A stretch of DNA of 64,000 nucleotides from Zymoseptoria tritici IPO323. Taxonomy: Eukaryota; Ascomycota; Dothideomycetes; Mycosphaerellales; Mycosphaerellaceae. This document shows, piece after piece, positions 62,344 through 64,000 of the stretch. The notes below the pieces were generated by a model that worked only from the letters and a program-made list of their open reading frames with translations, was not told the DNA's origin and did not search any database. Location of the stretch: assembly GCF_000219625.1 (NCBI RefSeq), contig NC_018215.1:434001-498000 (forward strand), in the 5' to 3' direction. The stretch's first letter is position 1, and the number at the start of each line of letters is the position of its first letter. A program made the position numbers and the translations under genes.

Positions 62344-63480
62344 GCCTTTTGCAAAAGTGGACTGCTCGTACTACTGACTGTTCAGGCGTCAAGGAGTTCG
62401 CGCGCTGGTCTACTCAGCACCAAAGATCGAATCATACTGCGACCGAGGAGTTCTTGCGGGATTCACCAGCCCATGTACTATCACAACTTCCCTTTCACCC
62501 GGTGCGACTGCAGCATGTCTTATTAGCAGCGTCAAAAAGGAATTTCGGCAATCGGCAATGGTCTCTTCAGCTTTCGGTAACCCATCGGAGGCCACACACG
62601 CTGCCAGCACTCTCGGCATTCAGTAATTCGATCAGACACCCTTTCCTTCTGCACCACTCTCGTGGACGTCTCCGTCGACCGTCCTCCACCTTCAACAGTA
62701 CTCTGCAAGCAACTCAGAGCTTCACGCAGCGCAGCCATCATCGCTCGACCGTTACGCCTCGCCCAACATACTTACTCGTCCATCATCAACAACATAACCG
62801 CGCCGTGAGACCTTCGCCATCGCCATGCCGCCTCGCGGCTCTGGTCGCAACTCTCCAATTCTTCATCACGGCACTTCCCAAGACACCATCGAAGCAGCTC
62901 CCACCATTTGCATCGACTCGATCGCGTATCAGACTCAAACCCTTGGGCTCGACCGGCTGTTCGAAAAGCAACCGACCGACATGACATCGTCTTTACCGGT
63001 CGTCGGGATTTACGCCTGGACTTGCAGGCTAACTCGATCTGCTGACGTTTCTCTTGCCTCATTCTATGCACGAATAGTTTTTGTACTTTTACACTTACTG
63101 ACGCTTGCACAGGTCTTGAGGAGATGTTCGTGCTCCTACATCCTCGAACGCCAGCAGTCACACAGGACGGACGGCAGGGCTGTCACAACTGGGAAGGCTG
63201 GCTCGTGGGCTCGTTTGTCTGGATACGAAGCCGAAGCGACTGCACGTGAGTGCCTGGAATGACCACACGAATTTGCAACAGCATAATACGGTAGGCTTTG
63301 ATTGCTGTGATCAAAAGCAGCTTGGGTCTGTCTCCACTCACAGCTGCTGCTCGAGGGCTGCAATAGCTTGTATGTAGCAGTTTTGAATGCTTTTGTTTCA
63401 TCTCCTCAATTTTCCTTTGTTTGTAACTCCAGAACCGCCATCGCTGACCCCCTCAGTATCGGCTTCGTCGCGCTCGACGC
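62344..63480. other. 3' region of the Tra2-like gene and uncertain sequence
   Basis: 1.1 kb. The first part is 3' UTR. The segment 62640-62824 is pyrimidine-rich and ends at an ATG (62825) in favourable context; the frame behind it is listed as a doubtful gene. No other feature seen. Confidence 0.45.
62825..63262 (+). CDS. Possible small gene, hypothetical
   Basis: An ATG frame of 145 codons follows a CT-rich leader and GCCATCGCC context, resembling a genuine fungal start. The first ~50 residues (M-P-P-R-G-S-G-R-N-S-P) look protein-like, but after about residue 65 the sequence may be intronic; GT and AG sites in the segment allow other exon combinations. No domain recognised. Either a real gene with introns or chance. 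Confidence 0.3.
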   Translation: MPPRGSGRNSPILHHGTSQDTIEAAPTICIDSIAYQTQTLGLDRLFEKQPTDMTSSLPVVGIYAWTCRLTRSADVSLASFYARIVFVLLHLLTLAQVLRRCSCSYILERQQSHRTDGRAVTTGKAGSWARLSGYEAEATARECLE

Positions 63481-63499
63481 TATTTGGCGCGTGAACAAT

Positions 63500-64000
63500 C
63501 GTTATTTGGCGCTTTTGAAGGTCACGTGCTCGGGTCTCGCGTCAACGCGTGTCGCGTTCCTTACCTGTTTTTGCAGTGAACTTGAACAGTTTTTAACCAC
63601 TCTCCCGTGCCCTCGTCGTCGCCGTAGTATACTATGCCTCCTGTTGTTTCCGCCGTATACGCTGCTACCGCTAGCTCTACCGCTATAGCTGCTACCGCCG
63701 CGCCGCCGTCCACCTACGAACGCGCGTTTCTTAATAAGGACGAGGATAAGGATGAGGATAAGGATAAGGACGATAGTAATATGCTGCAGCACGAGTTCGA
63801 TAGACTGGAGCTATAGGAGAAGGAAGAGGTGTTAAAGGAGCGTAAGGATCGTAAGGCTCGTCGTCGCCGTCTCAAAGGATTCTACAACTCTCTTAGTTAG
63901 CCGGATAACAATAGAGCGGTAGATAATGCTACCGGCGCCGCGGTCGGTAGTGTTGTTAAAGGCGCGGCAGTCGGTATTGTTCAAGGACGAAGTAATAGAT
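63500..64000 (+). mobile_element. Edge of a decayed transposable element (probable gag-like ORF with TAG stops)
   Basis: Base usage changes sharply: TA-containing codons (CTA, GTA, GCT-A runs) become frequent, unlike any gene in the window. From ATG 63634 a frame reads M-P-P-V-V-S-A-V-Y-A-A, an Ala/Thr-rich start followed by an acidic K-D-E-D repeat and a coiled-coil-like segment. It is interrupted by TAG at 63814-63816 and TAG at 63898-63900, yet the frame stays open between and beyond them to the window end. Both stops are TAG, which would arise from CAG by CpA-to-TpA change, the RIP-type mutation of ascomycetes. The charged, repetitive start resembles retrotransposon gag-like or element-borne ORFs, but no reverse transcriptase or integrase is visible because the element runs off the window. 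Confidence 0.45.

Noticed and set aside
61961..62377. Overlapping plus-frame ORF rich in Thr/Ala in the last Tra2-like exon
   Set aside because: Alternate-frame product of Gly/Arg repeats; the R-G-G-Y frame is the coding one.
63481..63512. 10-bp direct repeat TATTTGGCGC possibly marking an element boundary
   Set aside because: Too short and too close together (12 bp apart) to be called a terminal repeat or target-site duplication.

Overview
The window is nuclear DNA of a filamentous ascomycete (Pezizomycotina). Genes are protein-coding, mostly interrupted by introns of about 48-60 bp with GTRNGT-type donors and YAG acceptors, packed tightly on both strands and not arranged in operons. The gene set (Rcf1, NDUFAF5, threonine deaminase, RPS7, separase, PAS kinase, ferric reductase, Fat1-like and Memo proteins) is fungal. 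The moderately GC-rich composition and intron style fit a Dothideomycete (Capnodiales/Mycosphaerellales-like), but that placement is inference. I rebuilt the exon-intron structures by eye from splice sites and reading-frame continuity.

Layout from left to right. 1-6.7 kb: 5'-truncated EVE-domain gene, TDP2-like phosphodiesterase, putative myristoylated protein, ILV1 threonine deaminase and RCF1. 6.8-12.1 kb: AYR1-like reductase, a tRNA-like locus, a Cys-rich orphan, Memo and TRAX/translin. 12.4-16.9 kb: a divergent pair made of an acyl-CoA oxidase ending AKL and an AMP-dependent acyl-CoA ligase ending SKL, both with peroxisomal targeting tails. 17-20.7 kb: Tho1/SARNP-like SAP protein, NDUFAF5 and a DUF1295 membrane reductase. 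21.9-33.1 kb: F-box/LRR protein with a CaaX-like tail, Hos4-like ankyrin protein and PAS kinase. 33.5-39.2 kb: RPS7, a small secreted Cys protein and a gene-poor stretch with one 118-aa gene. 39.2-47.4 kb: membrane-anchored GH16, Fat1-like acyl-CoA synthetase, alpha/beta hydrolase, WBP11-like splicing factor and a compact PIP kinase. 49.1-62.3 kb: ferric reductase, peroxisomal enoyl-CoA hydratase/isomerase ending AKI, a mitochondrial membrane protein, separase and a Tra2-like RNA-binding protein. 63.5-64 kb: the decayed edge of a probable mobile element.

The clearest shared theme is lipid and fatty-acid metabolism at four separate loci: Fat1-like activation or import, acyl-CoA oxidase plus ligase, enoyl-CoA isomerase, and Ayr1-like lipid reductase. 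Three of these proteins end in PTS1-type tripeptides. Three of the fatty-acid promoters carry the hexamer CCTCGG, the core recognised by the FarA/FarB fatty-acid regulators of Aspergillus, but this hexamer is common across the window. I saw no CRISPR array, no secondary-metabolite cluster and no intact transposase.
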